A program made the position numbers and the translations under genes. Under the pieces are notes generated by a model. That model saw nothing but the letters and a program-made list of their open reading frames with translations, did not search any database and was not told the origin of the DNA. Positions 45,712 to 53,574 of a DNA stretch of 64,000 bases are shown here, in pieces. Every line of letters starts with the position of its first letter. Position 1 is the first letter of the stretch. Origin of the DNA: Flavobacterium sp. LC2016-12 (lineage in GTDB: Bacteria; Bacteroidota; Bacteroidia; Flavobacteriales; Flavobacteriaceae); the NCBI RefSeq assembly GCF_015351595.1, contig NZ_JADKPT010000007.1:62001-126000 (forward strand), in the 5' to 3' direction.

Positions 45712-47166
45712 ATGGGTAAAATAGGCGGATTTAAAGAATATAACAGAGCCGACGAAAGTAATGTAGCAGTTGCAGAACGTGTTTCGAACTACAACGAATT
45801 TACTATTCCGTTATCTGAAGAAAAGAAAAAAGAACAAGGTTCAAGATGTATGGATTGTGGTATTCCTTTTTGCCACAGTGCTTGTCCGTTAGGAAATTTA
45901 ATTCCTGACTTCAACGACATGGTGCATCAGGAAGAATGGCAAGGTGCTTTAGAGATTTTACAATCTACTAACAACTTTCCTGAATTTACAGGTCGCTTAT
46001 GCCCTGCTCCATGTGAGAAATCATGTGTATTAGGAATCATCAAAGAACCGGTTGCTATCGAAAACATCGAGAAAAATATCATCGAAAGAGGTTTTGCTGA
46101 AGGATGGATCAAACCACAAGCACCAAAAACAAGAACTGGAAAAACGGTTGCCGTTATTGGTTCTGGTCCTGCAGGTTTAGCAGCAGCTCAACAATTAAAC
46201 AGAGCGGGTCACACTGTAACTGTTTTTGAAAGAGACAATGCTATTGGAGGTTTATTACGTTACGGAATTCCGAATTTCAAATTAGAAAAAGGAATCATCG
46301 ACAGACGTGTAGCAATACTTGAAGCAGAAGGAATCACTTTCAAAACCAACGTAAATGTTGGGGTTAACTTTAGCGTTGAAGAACTAAATTCTTTTGATTC
46401 TATCGTATTATGCGGTGGAGCAACAGAAAGAAGAAGTTTGCCAACGAAAGGAATCGAAAGCAAAGGCGTTGTTCAGGCAATGGATTTCTTGACACAACAA
46501 ACTAAAGTTTTATACGGAGAGTCAATTCCAGACCAGGTTATGGCAACTGGAAAAGACGTAATTGTAATTGGTGGTGGAGATACAGGTTCAGATTGTATCG
46601 GAACATCAAACAGACACGGTGCAAAATCAGTAACTAACTTTGAGATTTTACCAAAACCTCCAGTTGGAAGAAGTGAAACAACACCATGGCCTTTCTGGCC
46701 TTTACAGTTGAAAACGTCATCTTCTCACGAAGAAGGCTGCGACAGAAACTGGTTAATCAATACTAAAGAATTCCTGGCGAACGAAAAAGGAGAATTAGTT
46801 GGATTAAAAACAGTTGAAGTACAATGGAAAATGACTCCGGGTCAACGTCCTGAATTAATCGAAAAAGAAGGTTCAGAAAAAATCTGGCCGTGCGATTTAG
46901 CTTTATTGGCTTTAGGATTTACAGGTCCTGAGAAAACTTTAAGCGAGCAATTAGGTCTTGAAGTTGACATGAGAAGCAACTATAAAGCAAAAAATTATCA
47001 AACGAATGTTCCTCACATTTTCACTGCTGGTGATATGAGAAGAGGACAATCGTTAATTGTATGGGCTATTTCAGAAGGTCGCGAAGCAGCAAGAGAAGTA
47101 GATTTGTTCTTAATGGGCTCTACTAACTTGCCAACCAAAGGAAACGGAGATTTACCGAGCTTGTAA
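45712..47166 (+). CDS. gltD: glutamate synthase small subunit
   Basis: This 484-aa flavoprotein delivers NADPH electrons to GltB. It shows the N-terminal Fe-S cysteines (GSRCMDCGIPFCHSACPLGNLIPDFND and RLCPAPCEKSCVLGI), the FAD dinucleotide fold VAVIGSGPAGLAAAQQLNRAGHTVTVFERDN, GGLLRYGIPNFKLEK, the NADPH fold VIVIGGGDTGSDCIGTSNRHGAK and HIFTAGDMRRGQSLIVWAISEGREAA. Length is normal. Confidence 0.97.
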   Translation: MGKIGGFKEYNRADESNVAVAERVSNYNEFTIPLSEEKKKEQGSRCMDCGIPFCHSACPLGNLIPDFNDMVHQEEWQGALEILQSTNNFPEFTGRLCPAPCEKSCVLGIIKEPVAIENIEKNIIERGFAEGWIKPQAPKTRTGKTVAVIGSGPAGLAAAQQLNRAGHTVTVFERDNAIGGLLRYGIPNFKLEKGIIDRRVAILEAEGITFKTNVNVGVNFSVEELNSFDSIVLCGGATERRSLPTKGIESKGVVQAMDFLTQQTKVLYGESIPDQVMATGKDVIVIGGGDTGSDCIGTSNRHGAKSVTNFEILPKPPVGRSETTPWPFWPLQLKTSSSHEEGCDRNWLINTKEFLANEKGELVGLKTVEVQWKMTPGQRPELIEKEGSEKIWPCDLALLALGFTGPEKTLSEQLGLEVDMRSNYKAKNYQTNVPHIFTAGDMRRGQSLIVWAISEGREAAREVDLFLMGSTNLPTKGNGDLPSL

Positions 47167-47272
47167 TTTTTTTAAGGTTCCGAGGTACTAAGATTTCTTT
47201 CTACCCTACATCTTAAGAACTTAAAGATTAAAACTAAAAAGTCTTTATTACCATAAACAACATAACTACTAA

Positions 47273-47310
47273 CAAACCCTTGAATTAACATTCAGGGGTT
47301 TTGTTTTTTT
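47273..47310 (+). terminator. terminator downstream of gltD
   Basis: CAAACCCTTGAA pairs with TTCAGGGGTTTTG (one bulge, one wobble), followed by a T-run. Confidence 0.6.
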
Positions 47311-47633
47311 GCCACAGATTATTTTTTTCGCCACGAAGTACACGAGTTATTCTAATTTCTTTTCTGGCTGTTTTCTATTTCAAAACATAACCCGTGGTTT
47401 CAACCACGGGTTATGTTTTATGCATTTTACGGAAATTGAAAATAAAATTCGCAAAAATTCGTGTACTTAGTGGCAAAAAAATCTGCTCTAATCCTTTAAT
47501 CTGTGGCAAAAACTTAGTACCTTAGAATCTTAGCTCCTCAGAACCTTAAAAGAATTTATAAAAATTCGAAATAAAGCACTTTTTGTTCAAAAACAAACAA
47601 TTTGTTACAATTTGTTATTTTTCTGCAAAAAAT

Positions 47634-47663
47634 TTGTCGTTACTCAAAAGTGTAATAACTTTG
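47634..47663 (+). promoter_or_regulatory. lysA promoter
   Basis: TTTG (47634-47637), 18-base spacer, then TAACTTTG (47656-47663), a full match to the Flavobacterium -33/-7 consensus, 19 bases before the ATG. Confidence 0.75.
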
Positions 47664-47682
47664 CCCAAAATAGTTTATAAAA

Positions 47683-48906
47683 ATGCAAGCAAAAGATTTA
47701 CTGCAGTTAGCAGACCAATTTGGAAGTCCATTATATGTTTATGATGCCGAAAAAATCCAATCACAGTACAATAGGTTAACTAAAGCTTTCTCTAAGGTAG
47801 AAAACTTAAGAGTTAATTACGCCATGAAGGCATTGTCTAACGTTGCGATTCTTCAGTTATTAAAGAACATGGGGTCTGGCTTAGATACTGTATCAATTCA
47901 GGAAGTTTTATTAGGACTTCATGCTGGCTATGATCCTGACAAAATTTTCTTTACGCCAAATGGAGTTTCTTTAGAAGAAATCGAAGAAGTTGCCGCAATG
48001 GGTGTTCAAATCAATATTGATAACTTATCTATCCTGGAGCAATTCGGGACAAAATATCCTCAAATTCCGGTATGTATCCGTATCAATCCGCACGTAATGG
48101 CGGGTGGAAATGCTAATATTTCTGTGGGACATATCGATAGTAAATTCGGAATCTCGGTACATCAGATACCGCACATTTTGCGAATTGTTGAGAATACAAA
48201 AATGAGTATTGTTGGAATTCACATGCACACAGGATCTGATATTTTAGATATCGAAGTATTCTTGTACGCAGCTGAAATCTTGTTTGATACCGCTAAACAC
48301 TTTAAAGATCTAGAATTTCTAGATTTCGGAAGCGGATTTAAAGTACCTTACAAAAAAGACGATATCGAAACAGATATTGAAGAATTAGGTAAAAAATTAT
48401 CAAAAAGATTCAATGCTTTCTGTGCAGAATATGGCAGAGATTTAACGTTGATTTTCGAACCAGGAAAATTTTTGGTGAGCGAAGCCGGTCATTTCTTGGT
48501 AAAAGTAAACGTAGTAAAACAAACAACTTCAACCGTTTTTGCTGGAGTTGATAGTGGTTTCAACCACTTAATTCGTCCAATGTTGTACGGATCTTCACAC
48601 CATATTGAAAACATATCAAATCCAAAAGGAAAAGAACGTTTTTACTCTGTTGTAGGATACATTTGCGAAACCGATACTTTTGCCAACAACCGCAAAATTT
48701 CGGAAATTACAGAAGGTGATATTCTAGCTTTCAGAAACGCCGGAGCTTACTGTTTCTCAATGTCTTCGAACTACAATTCAAGATACAAACCAGCTGAAGT
48801 TTTATGGAAAGACGGAAAAGGAATCTTAATTCGTCAACACGAAACTTTTGAAGATTTGCTTAAAAATCAAATTCCGTTGCCACAAGAAATTGCTGCAACA
48901 GTTTAA
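47683..48906 (+). CDS. lysA: diaminopimelate decarboxylase
   Basis: This 407-aa PLP enzyme converts meso-diaminopimelate to lysine. The fold-III barrel starts with FGSPLYVYDAEKIQSQYNRL; the Schiff-base Lys is in VNYAMKALSN. Other markers are RINPHVMAGGNANISVGHIDSKFGI, VGIHMHTGSDI, LDFGSGFKVPYKKDD, EPGKFLVSEAG and CETDTFANNRKI with the dimer-interface Cys. Length is typical. Confidence 0.96.
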   Translation: MQAKDLLQLADQFGSPLYVYDAEKIQSQYNRLTKAFSKVENLRVNYAMKALSNVAILQLLKNMGSGLDTVSIQEVLLGLHAGYDPDKIFFTPNGVSLEEIEEVAAMGVQINIDNLSILEQFGTKYPQIPVCIRINPHVMAGGNANISVGHIDSKFGISVHQIPHILRIVENTKMSIVGIHMHTGSDILDIEVFLYAAEILFDTAKHFKDLEFLDFGSGFKVPYKKDDIETDIEELGKKLSKRFNAFCAEYGRDLTLIFEPGKFLVSEAGHFLVKVNVVKQTTSTVFAGVDSGFNHLIRPMLYGSSHHIENISNPKGKERFYSVVGYICETDTFANNRKISEITEGDILAFRNAGAYCFSMSSNYNSRYKPAEVLWKDGKGILIRQHETFEDLLKNQIPLPQEIAATV

Positions 48907-48971
48907 AATAAAAAAAAAGAGAATATCTATTGAATCCCGTTTCTTAATTGAGATGGGATTTTTTTTTTGCG

Positions 48972-49481
48972 CAATCTTGTCATTTCGACGAAGGAGAAAT
49001 CCTCGCAAGAAGCTCTACAAAGCATATCAAATTCAGAACAAAAAAAGAAAGAAAAATCTTAAAAAAAATTTAACTTTAGCCAAAAAATAAAAATGCAATT
49101 ACACGAAGGCTATCACACTTACTACATCTACATAATAGCAAACAAACATAAAACCGTTTTCTACACTGGAGTTACGAATAATTTAAAGATTCGTTTAAGC
49201 CAACATAAAGAAAACAACACAACTGGAAACAAAACTTTCGCATCAAAGTATCACGCTACATACTTACTATACTACGAAAAATTTACCTGGGTTCAGGAAG
49301 CAATTGCTCGTGAAAAAGAAATAAAAGACTGGCGCAGGGGAAAGAAGATCGAATTGATAAAGACTATCAACCCGAATCTGGATTTTTTAAATGATTTATT
49401 TTCGTGATTTTACCGTACAAAATTTCTACTCTTTGTAGAGTTTCTTGCGAGGATTTCTCCTTCGTCGAAATGACAAGATTG
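48972..49481. mobile_element. GIY-YIG gene framed by 51-bp inverted repeats
   Basis: Arms 48972-49022 and 49431-49481 are inverted copies identical at 50 of 51 positions; the only difference is AGCTC against AACTC. Each arm contains a small hairpin, ATTTCGACGAAGGAGAAAT. The GIY-YIG gene (49093-49407) is the only gene between them. The unit is 510 bases. No target-site duplication is obvious just outside the arms. Confidence 0.7.
49093..49407 (+). CDS. GIY-YIG nuclease-family protein
   Basis: This 104-aa protein has the GIY-YIG core: YYIYIIANKHKTVFYTGVTNNLKIRLSQHKEN, with the Tyr and YTG replacing the canonical words, the catalytic-type Arg in IRLSQH, and the Glu in EAIAREKEIKDWRRGKKIELI. It matches the short single-domain group (YhbQ/UPF0213-like). 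These can nick DNA. Its frame of near-perfect inverted repeats suggests it moves, or is moved, with them. Confidence 0.87.
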   Translation: MQLHEGYHTYYIYIIANKHKTVFYTGVTNNLKIRLSQHKENNTTGNKTFASKYHATYLLYYEKFTWVQEAIAREKEIKDWRRGKKIELIKTINPNLDFLNDLFS

Positions 49482-49556
49482 TGGATAATTGATACTCAAA
49501 ACTGCACTTTAGAATAATAAGATCTGCCTACACTTCTGAAAAAATAAACTTCTAAT

Positions 49557-49637
49557 CTAGCCCCGATGGGAGCGATATCCTTTTTTTGGCTTCTTTAGCC
49601 AGAAAAAGATTTAGCGGACAGCGGGACGGATCGTTCT
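49557..49637 (+). ncRNA. structured intergenic element, copy 1 (Flavo-1-like?)
   Basis: 5' word CTAGCCCCGATGGGAG, variable hairpin (GGCTTCTTTAGCC core), 3' word GCGGACAGCGGGAC. The 5' GCCCCG-type and 3' CGGGAC ends can pair. The same frame with a different hairpin occurs at 53362 and 61808. It may be the Flavo-1 RNA motif known from Flavobacterium, from memory. Confidence 0.55.
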
Positions 49638-49795
49638 TTTGAAAATGAAAACTTCTGCTACTAAAAATTCACCACAACATTTAAAATAAAAACTTATTTT
49701 AGCTTGGCAAAACCTCAACCTGACACTAAAAACTACCACAGGTTGCCAATAACAACTTTAAGTAGCGTAATAACAACTAATGGTAGCTAACTTTA

Positions 49796-49828
49796 TTTGC
49801 GAACAAGCTATGGGGCACTATAGCTTTG
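49796..49828 (+). promoter_or_regulatory. promoter of the XRE/pentapeptide gene
   Basis: TTTG (49796-49799) and TAGCTTTG (49821-49828) with a 21-base spacer match the -33/-7 consensus. Transcription would start near 49835, so the ATG at 49853 is the usable start. Confidence 0.6.
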
Positions 49829-49852
49829 CAGTATCAAATAAAAAATATAATT

Positions 49853-50752
49853 ATGATGCTAAATTCAAAATCAGTAGGCAATAAAATTGCTACAGCCAGA
49901 AAGAAAGTTAACCTTTCACAAGCAGACCTTGCGCAACAAGTATCAATTAGTCCTCAAGCAGTTGGGAAATGGGAAAGAGGCGAGTCAATGCCAGATATTT
50001 CTACATTAAACCGACTTGCAGAAATTCTGGGTGTAGACCTAAATTATTTTTCGGAAACATTCAAATCTAATGTTTCTGAAAACCAATTTGAAACAACCCA
50101 GAAACAAGCTGAAGAAATTTCAACAATAAAAGTTAAGATTAATTCAGGTTTAAGCTGGAATATGTCATCAGGAAACTGGGTTGACGCTGACTTTTCGGGG
50201 CTCAATAACCTTAAAGATAAATTTAGTACTTCAAATATGAAGAACTGTAAATTTATTGGTTCCGACTTGTCGAACTTAATACTTAAATCCAACAATATTG
50301 TAGGTTGCGATTTTTCTAATTCAGATTTGAGAAATAGTAAAATTCAGACTTCTAACGTACAAAACAATCAGTTTGTTGCATGTTTACTCATAGATACGGA
50401 ATTTTCGTCGAGTGAAATTAAAAACTGTAATTTTTCAAAGGCGAATTTTTCAGGAATTGAATTAAAGACATCCGATTTTAAAAGTTGTATCCTGGAGAAT
50501 GCGGTTTGGAACCTGTCGTCGTTTAAATTATCCAGTATTTCTAATGTGGTTTTTAATGGTACAATAGAAGAATGCTCTTTTGATAACTGCTCTTTTTCAA
50601 AAGTGACTTTTAAGAATGCAACCCTTATCAATACTTTTTTTAAAGGTAAGTTAAAAGGCATTCAATTTATTGACTGTACTGCTGACCGAATAACTTATGA
50701 ATTCCTTAAAAACGGAAAAGCGAACCTGACAGGACTAACTTTATTAACATAG
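49853..50752 (+). CDS. XRE-family regulator with pentapeptide-repeat-like C-domain
   Basis: The predicted 299-aa protein starts MMLNSKSVGNKIATARKKVNLSQADLAQQVSISPQAVGKWERGESMPDISTLNRLAEILGVDLNYF, a classic HTH_3 domain. The rest (about residues 90-290) is a run of A/S/N-(D/N)-(L/F)-x-x pentapeptide-like coils: CKFIGSDLSNLILKSNNIVGCDFSNSDLRNSKIQTSNVQNN, then FKSCILENAVWNLSSF. Such right-handed beta-helices mimic DNA or bind proteins. It is probably a transcriptional regulator with a protein-binding arm. Confidence 0.87.
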   Translation: MMLNSKSVGNKIATARKKVNLSQADLAQQVSISPQAVGKWERGESMPDISTLNRLAEILGVDLNYFSETFKSNVSENQFETTQKQAEEISTIKVKINSGLSWNMSSGNWVDADFSGLNNLKDKFSTSNMKNCKFIGSDLSNLILKSNNIVGCDFSNSDLRNSKIQTSNVQNNQFVACLLIDTEFSSSEIKNCNFSKANFSGIELKTSDFKSCILENAVWNLSSFKLSSISNVVFNGTIEECSFDNCSFSKVTFKNATLINTFFKGKLKGIQFIDCTADRITYEFLKNGKANLTGLTLLT

Positions 50753-50816
50753 AGCCATCAAAATATAGAAGAAATAAAAAACTATTTTAACTTAGCCAAT
50801 CAAAAACCAAAAACCA

Positions 50817-51266
50817 ATGAAAATTACGATTCCCCTGTCGGTATTATTTCTTTTACTTACTACTACTCTATTCAGCCAGACTATTGCTGATTTAAAACTA
50901 AAACCCAAAGAAATTCCAAAAAGCTATTTCTTAAGCGACGGTCAGATTTGTGTGACGAATCAGGCTTGCAATTTTTATACTGATATTACTACTTACAGCA
51001 ATATTATTGGTGTTGTAAAAAGCAAAGAAATTCAAAGTTTTAAGAGTAAAGCTGATAGCGGTTCTATCATGTACATTGAATTTGAAAACAGATTTAAAGG
51101 TGATAAGTTTCTGCAAGGATTGTTATGGGGAAAAGACGGTCAGCCAACAGACGAGCATCCGGAAGAATATCTTGCAAAAGGGAAATTCCTGATCATTTGG
51201 AGTTTTCATCCGGATAGCACAATTAAAGAAAAATCTGAGGCTAAAATTGATGCGATTTTGCAGTAA
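50817..51266 (+). CDS. secreted protein, unknown function
   Basis: This 149-aa protein has a signal peptide (MKITIPLSVLFLLLTTTLFSQ). The mature part has CVTNQACNFYTDITTYSNIIGVVKSKEIQSFKSKADSGSIMYIEFENRF and DEHPEEYLAKGKFLIIWSFHPDS. I do not recognise the family. It lies in a run of small exported and membrane proteins. Confidence 0.7.
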   Translation: MKITIPLSVLFLLLTTTLFSQTIADLKLKPKEIPKSYFLSDGQICVTNQACNFYTDITTYSNIIGVVKSKEIQSFKSKADSGSIMYIEFENRFKGDKFLQGLLWGKDGQPTDEHPEEYLAKGKFLIIWSFHPDSTIKEKSEAKIDAILQ

Positions 51267-51325
51267 GTAATAAAATCAATTTGGAATTAACTTTTGGCTT
51301 GTGCTTTCAGAAAAACAAAAAAAAT

Positions 51326-51829
51326 ATGAAAAAATTATTATATCTAGTCTTACTATTTGCGACAAGTTTTTCTTACTCACAAAATGAAGTCAGAGAAAGA
51401 GAACCATTTACCTTTAAACTTTTAGTTGATAACGAGCAATTTTATCAAATGAATGTTGATAAATCTAAATATTTTGTAAAAGGAAATATTTTACAAATTT
51501 ATCCGACCGAAAAAATTAATGTTCAGGTTGAAATTAAAAATGATACGATCTTCGCAATGAAAGTTGTAGAAAAAATCGTAGATCCCAAAAAAACGATACA
51601 AATTGAGTTTGTACAGAATGTCAAGGATAATAAATCTGAGGGAATGATGTTGAAAGTAACAAATCCGTTTGACAGGAAATTGAATTACAATGCAATGATG
51701 TATATTGTTGGACATGACAAATGGCTTTCAACAAATATAATTCCAATACTTCCAAATTTAGTAAACTATGAAACCTGGAATGATGTAATTATATCATTGG
51801 TTTTAGAAAAATGGAGATTTGAAAAGTAA
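51326..51829 (+). CDS. secreted protein, unknown function
   Basis: The predicted 167-aa protein starts MKKLLYLVLLFATSFSYSQ (signal peptide); the frame is open 15 codons further upstream without signal character. The mature part is beta-rich (FTFKLLVDNEQFYQMNVDKSKYFVKGNILQIYPTEKINVQVEIKNDT; IQIEFVQNVKDNKSEGMMLKVTNPFDRKLNYNAMMYIVGHDKW), like an immunoglobulin-type accessory fold. No family is assigned. Confidence 0.72.
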   Translation: MKKLLYLVLLFATSFSYSQNEVREREPFTFKLLVDNEQFYQMNVDKSKYFVKGNILQIYPTEKINVQVEIKNDTIFAMKVVEKIVDPKKTIQIEFVQNVKDNKSEGMMLKVTNPFDRKLNYNAMMYIVGHDKWLSTNIIPILPNLVNYETWNDVIISLVLEKWRFEK

Positions 51830-51882
51830 AGTCAATGGTTAAAAACTATAGACAATTAGTACAATTTTAAAAAAAGCAAAAA

Positions 51883-52317
51883 TTGGAAATCCTTTCCTTT
51901 CTCAGCGATTCTTTTTGGGATCTTTTTCTTGTCATTATGGGTTTTCTAGCTATGGTTCTGGGAATTGACACTTATAAAAAAGAAAAAAAACTTCATGAAA
52001 TAGGTATTAAAACTATTGCAAAAGTTGTCGGTTTTAGTGATGAAGAAACTTCAGATGGTGTAAAAGTTACCGTGCCTGTTTTCGAATTTAATGACAGTTT
52101 CAACAATAAAATTCGGGTAAAAGGTGTCAGTAATTCTATTTGTAAAATTAATGAGACTACTGTTGTTTACTATGATCCTAAAAATCCTGAAACTGAATTC
52201 TACTTTTCGAAAAAAGATTTTTTAGTAAAATATCTTTTCTTTTTTGTGGGTTTATTTTTTCTGATTTTAGGTTTTGTATATTTATATAATCATTTCATCG
52301 CATTCAATTCCAAATAA
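51883..52317 (+). CDS. DUF3592-type membrane protein
   Basis: This 144-aa protein has an N-terminal membrane segment (DLFLVIMGFLAMVLGI) and a C-terminal one (YLFFFVGLFFLILGFVYLY), enclosing a DUF3592-like beta domain (AKVVGFSDEETSDGVKVTVPVFEFND, TTVVYYDPKNPETEFYF). The start is probably TTG 51883; the next in-frame ATG (51937) would cut into the first membrane segment. Confidence 0.72.
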   Translation: MEILSFLSDSFWDLFLVIMGFLAMVLGIDTYKKEKKLHEIGIKTIAKVVGFSDEETSDGVKVTVPVFEFNDSFNNKIRVKGVSNSICKINETTVVYYDPKNPETEFYFSKKDFLVKYLFFFVGLFFLILGFVYLYNHFIAFNSK

Positions 52318-52338
52318 AAGAACTTAAAAAAATTCCAT

Positions 52339-52710
52339 ATGAAACCACAAATCCGAATCTTAATCTACTCTATACTTTTCTTTTTATACCTTTCTTCAAC
52401 GCCTCTTTTATTAACGTTGGGCGAAAAATTAAAGACGGATCCCTTTATCACTTTAGGCTGTGGTTTTGCTTTATTAAATCTTATTTATGCTTTCTTTGCT
52501 TTAAAATGGACTGTTTTACTTAATATAATCTGTTCTCTTGCTATTGCAGTTTTAGCCTTATTCTTAGCTTTGAAATTTACCAATTTACATCTGTTTTTAA
52601 ATTACGATCCTTATCAGGTAAAAACCGCGATATTGGCTAATGCCGTTCTCTCGATTATATTTTGGGAAATTGTTTATCAGATAAAAATTAGAATACACAC
52701 TGTACTTTAG
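52339..52710 (+). CDS. four-helix membrane protein, chromosomal homologue of the cassette 8 gene
   Basis: This 123-aa protein has four membrane segments. It shares TLGCGFALLNLIYAFFALKWTVLLNIICSLAIAVLALFLALKF and ANAVLSIIFWEIVYQIKIR with the cassette protein at 23914, an end-to-end match by eye. Function is unknown. It is preceded by a DUF3592 membrane protein. Its stop codon is part of a 21-base inverted-repeat arm. Confidence 0.78.
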   Translation: MKPQIRILIYSILFFLYLSSTPLLLTLGEKLKTDPFITLGCGFALLNLIYAFFALKWTVLLNIICSLAIAVLALFLALKFTNLHLFLNYDPYQVKTAILANAVLSIIFWEIVYQIKIRIHTVL

Positions 52711-52793
52711 ACGCACTTCTGTGCATCTCTACAACATTTTTGTAAAACATTGTCCTCTATCACAATCCGTATAGAAGCACAGCAGTGCGTCTA
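52708..52793. repeat. inverted repeat after the membrane-protein gene
   Basis: Arms 52708-52728 and 52773-52793 pair at 19 of 21 positions. The word GTGCGTCT or GTGCATCT also occurs near 39080 and in the terminator at 54791. It can act as a bidirectional terminator-like hairpin. Confidence 0.65.
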
Positions 52794-52873
52794 CGCTCCT
52801 GTTTAATTTAAAATTCGTAAATTTATTGTACGACTATTATTTAATAGTGGAAATTAAGTTTTAATTTTTTAAA

Positions 52874-53272
52874 ATGAATCTTATGAAAACTAAAAAAATA
52901 TGGGCTAATTTGGCAGTAGAAGACTTAGCACGAACTACCAAATTTTATAGCGAATTGGGCTTTAAACCAAATGGTACAAACGAAGAATTGACGAGTTTTT
53001 GTTTTGGAGATGATGATTTTATAATTCACTTTTTTATAAAAGAACGATTTAAATGGGCGGTAAATGATGAAGCTGCCGATTTACAAAAGGGTAACGAAAT
53101 TATATTTTCGCTTTCTGCTGAAAGTGTAGATGAAGTGCATCAGCGGTTATTGGCGGTTAAAAATGCCGGTGGAAGAATTTTTGCTGAACCTCAAAGTTTT
53201 GAAAAAGGGTATTTCTTTGGATTTTCGGATCCTGACGGGCATAAATTTAATGTTTTATACTGGCCAAAATAA
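52874..53272 (+). CDS. VOC-family (glyoxalase/bleomycin-resistance fold) protein
   Basis: This 132-aa protein has paired beta-alpha-beta-beta-beta modules: IWANLAVEDLARTTKFYSELGFKPNG, then SAESVDEVHQRLLAVKNAGGRIFAEPQSFEKGYFFGFSDPDGHKFNVLYW. The final E/H/Y metal-type positions of VOC enzymes are visible in part. Substrate is unknown. ATG 52874 is used; an ATG three codons on is equally possible. Confidence 0.86.
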   Translation: MNLMKTKKIWANLAVEDLARTTKFYSELGFKPNGTNEELTSFCFGDDDFIIHFFIKERFKWAVNDEAADLQKGNEIIFSLSAESVDEVHQRLLAVKNAGGRIFAEPQSFEKGYFFGFSDPDGHKFNVLYWPK

Positions 53273-53361
53273 TATAAAATCATACCAAGGTGTTTTGATA
53301 AAATCACTTTTTTCTTCGCAAAGTGATGCCAATTTTTCTTGTGAAATACTAAATTTCTACT

Positions 53362-53442
53362 CTAGCCCCGATGGGAGGGAAAATCTTTTTGTGGTGGGGT
53401 TCACCACAAAAAATTGGAAGGAACAGCGGGACGGGTCGTTCT
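53362..53442 (+). ncRNA. structured intergenic element, copy 2
   Basis: CTAGCCCCGATGGGAG at the 5' end and GGAACAGCGGGACGGGTCGTTCT at the 3' end match copy 1. The hairpin between them is TTTTTGTGGTG..CACCACAAAAA, different in sequence from copy 1 but fully paired. Confidence 0.6.
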
Positions 53443-53574
53443 TATGTAAAGGAAAATTTCTGCTTCTAAAAATTAAAATCGGAAATATAATATCCGAAGT
53501 TTTTCATTCAAAAAAAGGTGTAATACAATTTCAAAACCAATATATTTACGCCTTCAAATCAACAGGTCTTTAGA

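Larger units (their letters stand above)
47167..47682. repeat. nested inverted-repeat island between gltD and lysA
   Basis: This 515-base gene-free island is built as concentric inverted repeats. The outer pair is TTAAGGTTCCGAGGTACTAAGATT (about 47172-47195) with its near complement (about 47525-47548). Inside are GCCACAGATTA with TAATCTGTGGC, then GCCACGAAGTACACGA with TCGTGTACTTAGTGGC. At the centre is a perfect hairpin, ATAACCCGTGGTTTCAACCACGGGTTAT-like (about 47399-47422). These words recur across flavobacterial genomes. The lysA promoter lies at the right edge. Confidence 0.8.
49408..49852. other. intergenic region with inverted-repeat arm, structured element and promoter
   Basis: It contains the right arm of the GIY-YIG unit (49431-49481), structured-element copy 1 (49557-49637) and the XRE gene promoter. 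TGGTAG / TAACAACT words near 49725-49790 recur in AACAACTTTAAGTAGCG and AACAACTAATGGTAGC as short direct repeats. No further gene is seen. Confidence 0.5.

Noticed and set aside
48848-49090. 80-aa basic frame before the GIY-YIG gene
   Set aside because: It overlaps the end of lysA and translates the inverted-repeat arm.
52708-52793. Inverted repeat considered as a further attC-like site
   Set aside because: It lacks GTT/AAC boxes and the AGAAC spacer; it belongs to a terminator-like word family.
53130-53573. 147-aa frame after the VOC gene
   Set aside because: It overlaps the VOC gene in another frame and runs through structured-element copy 2.
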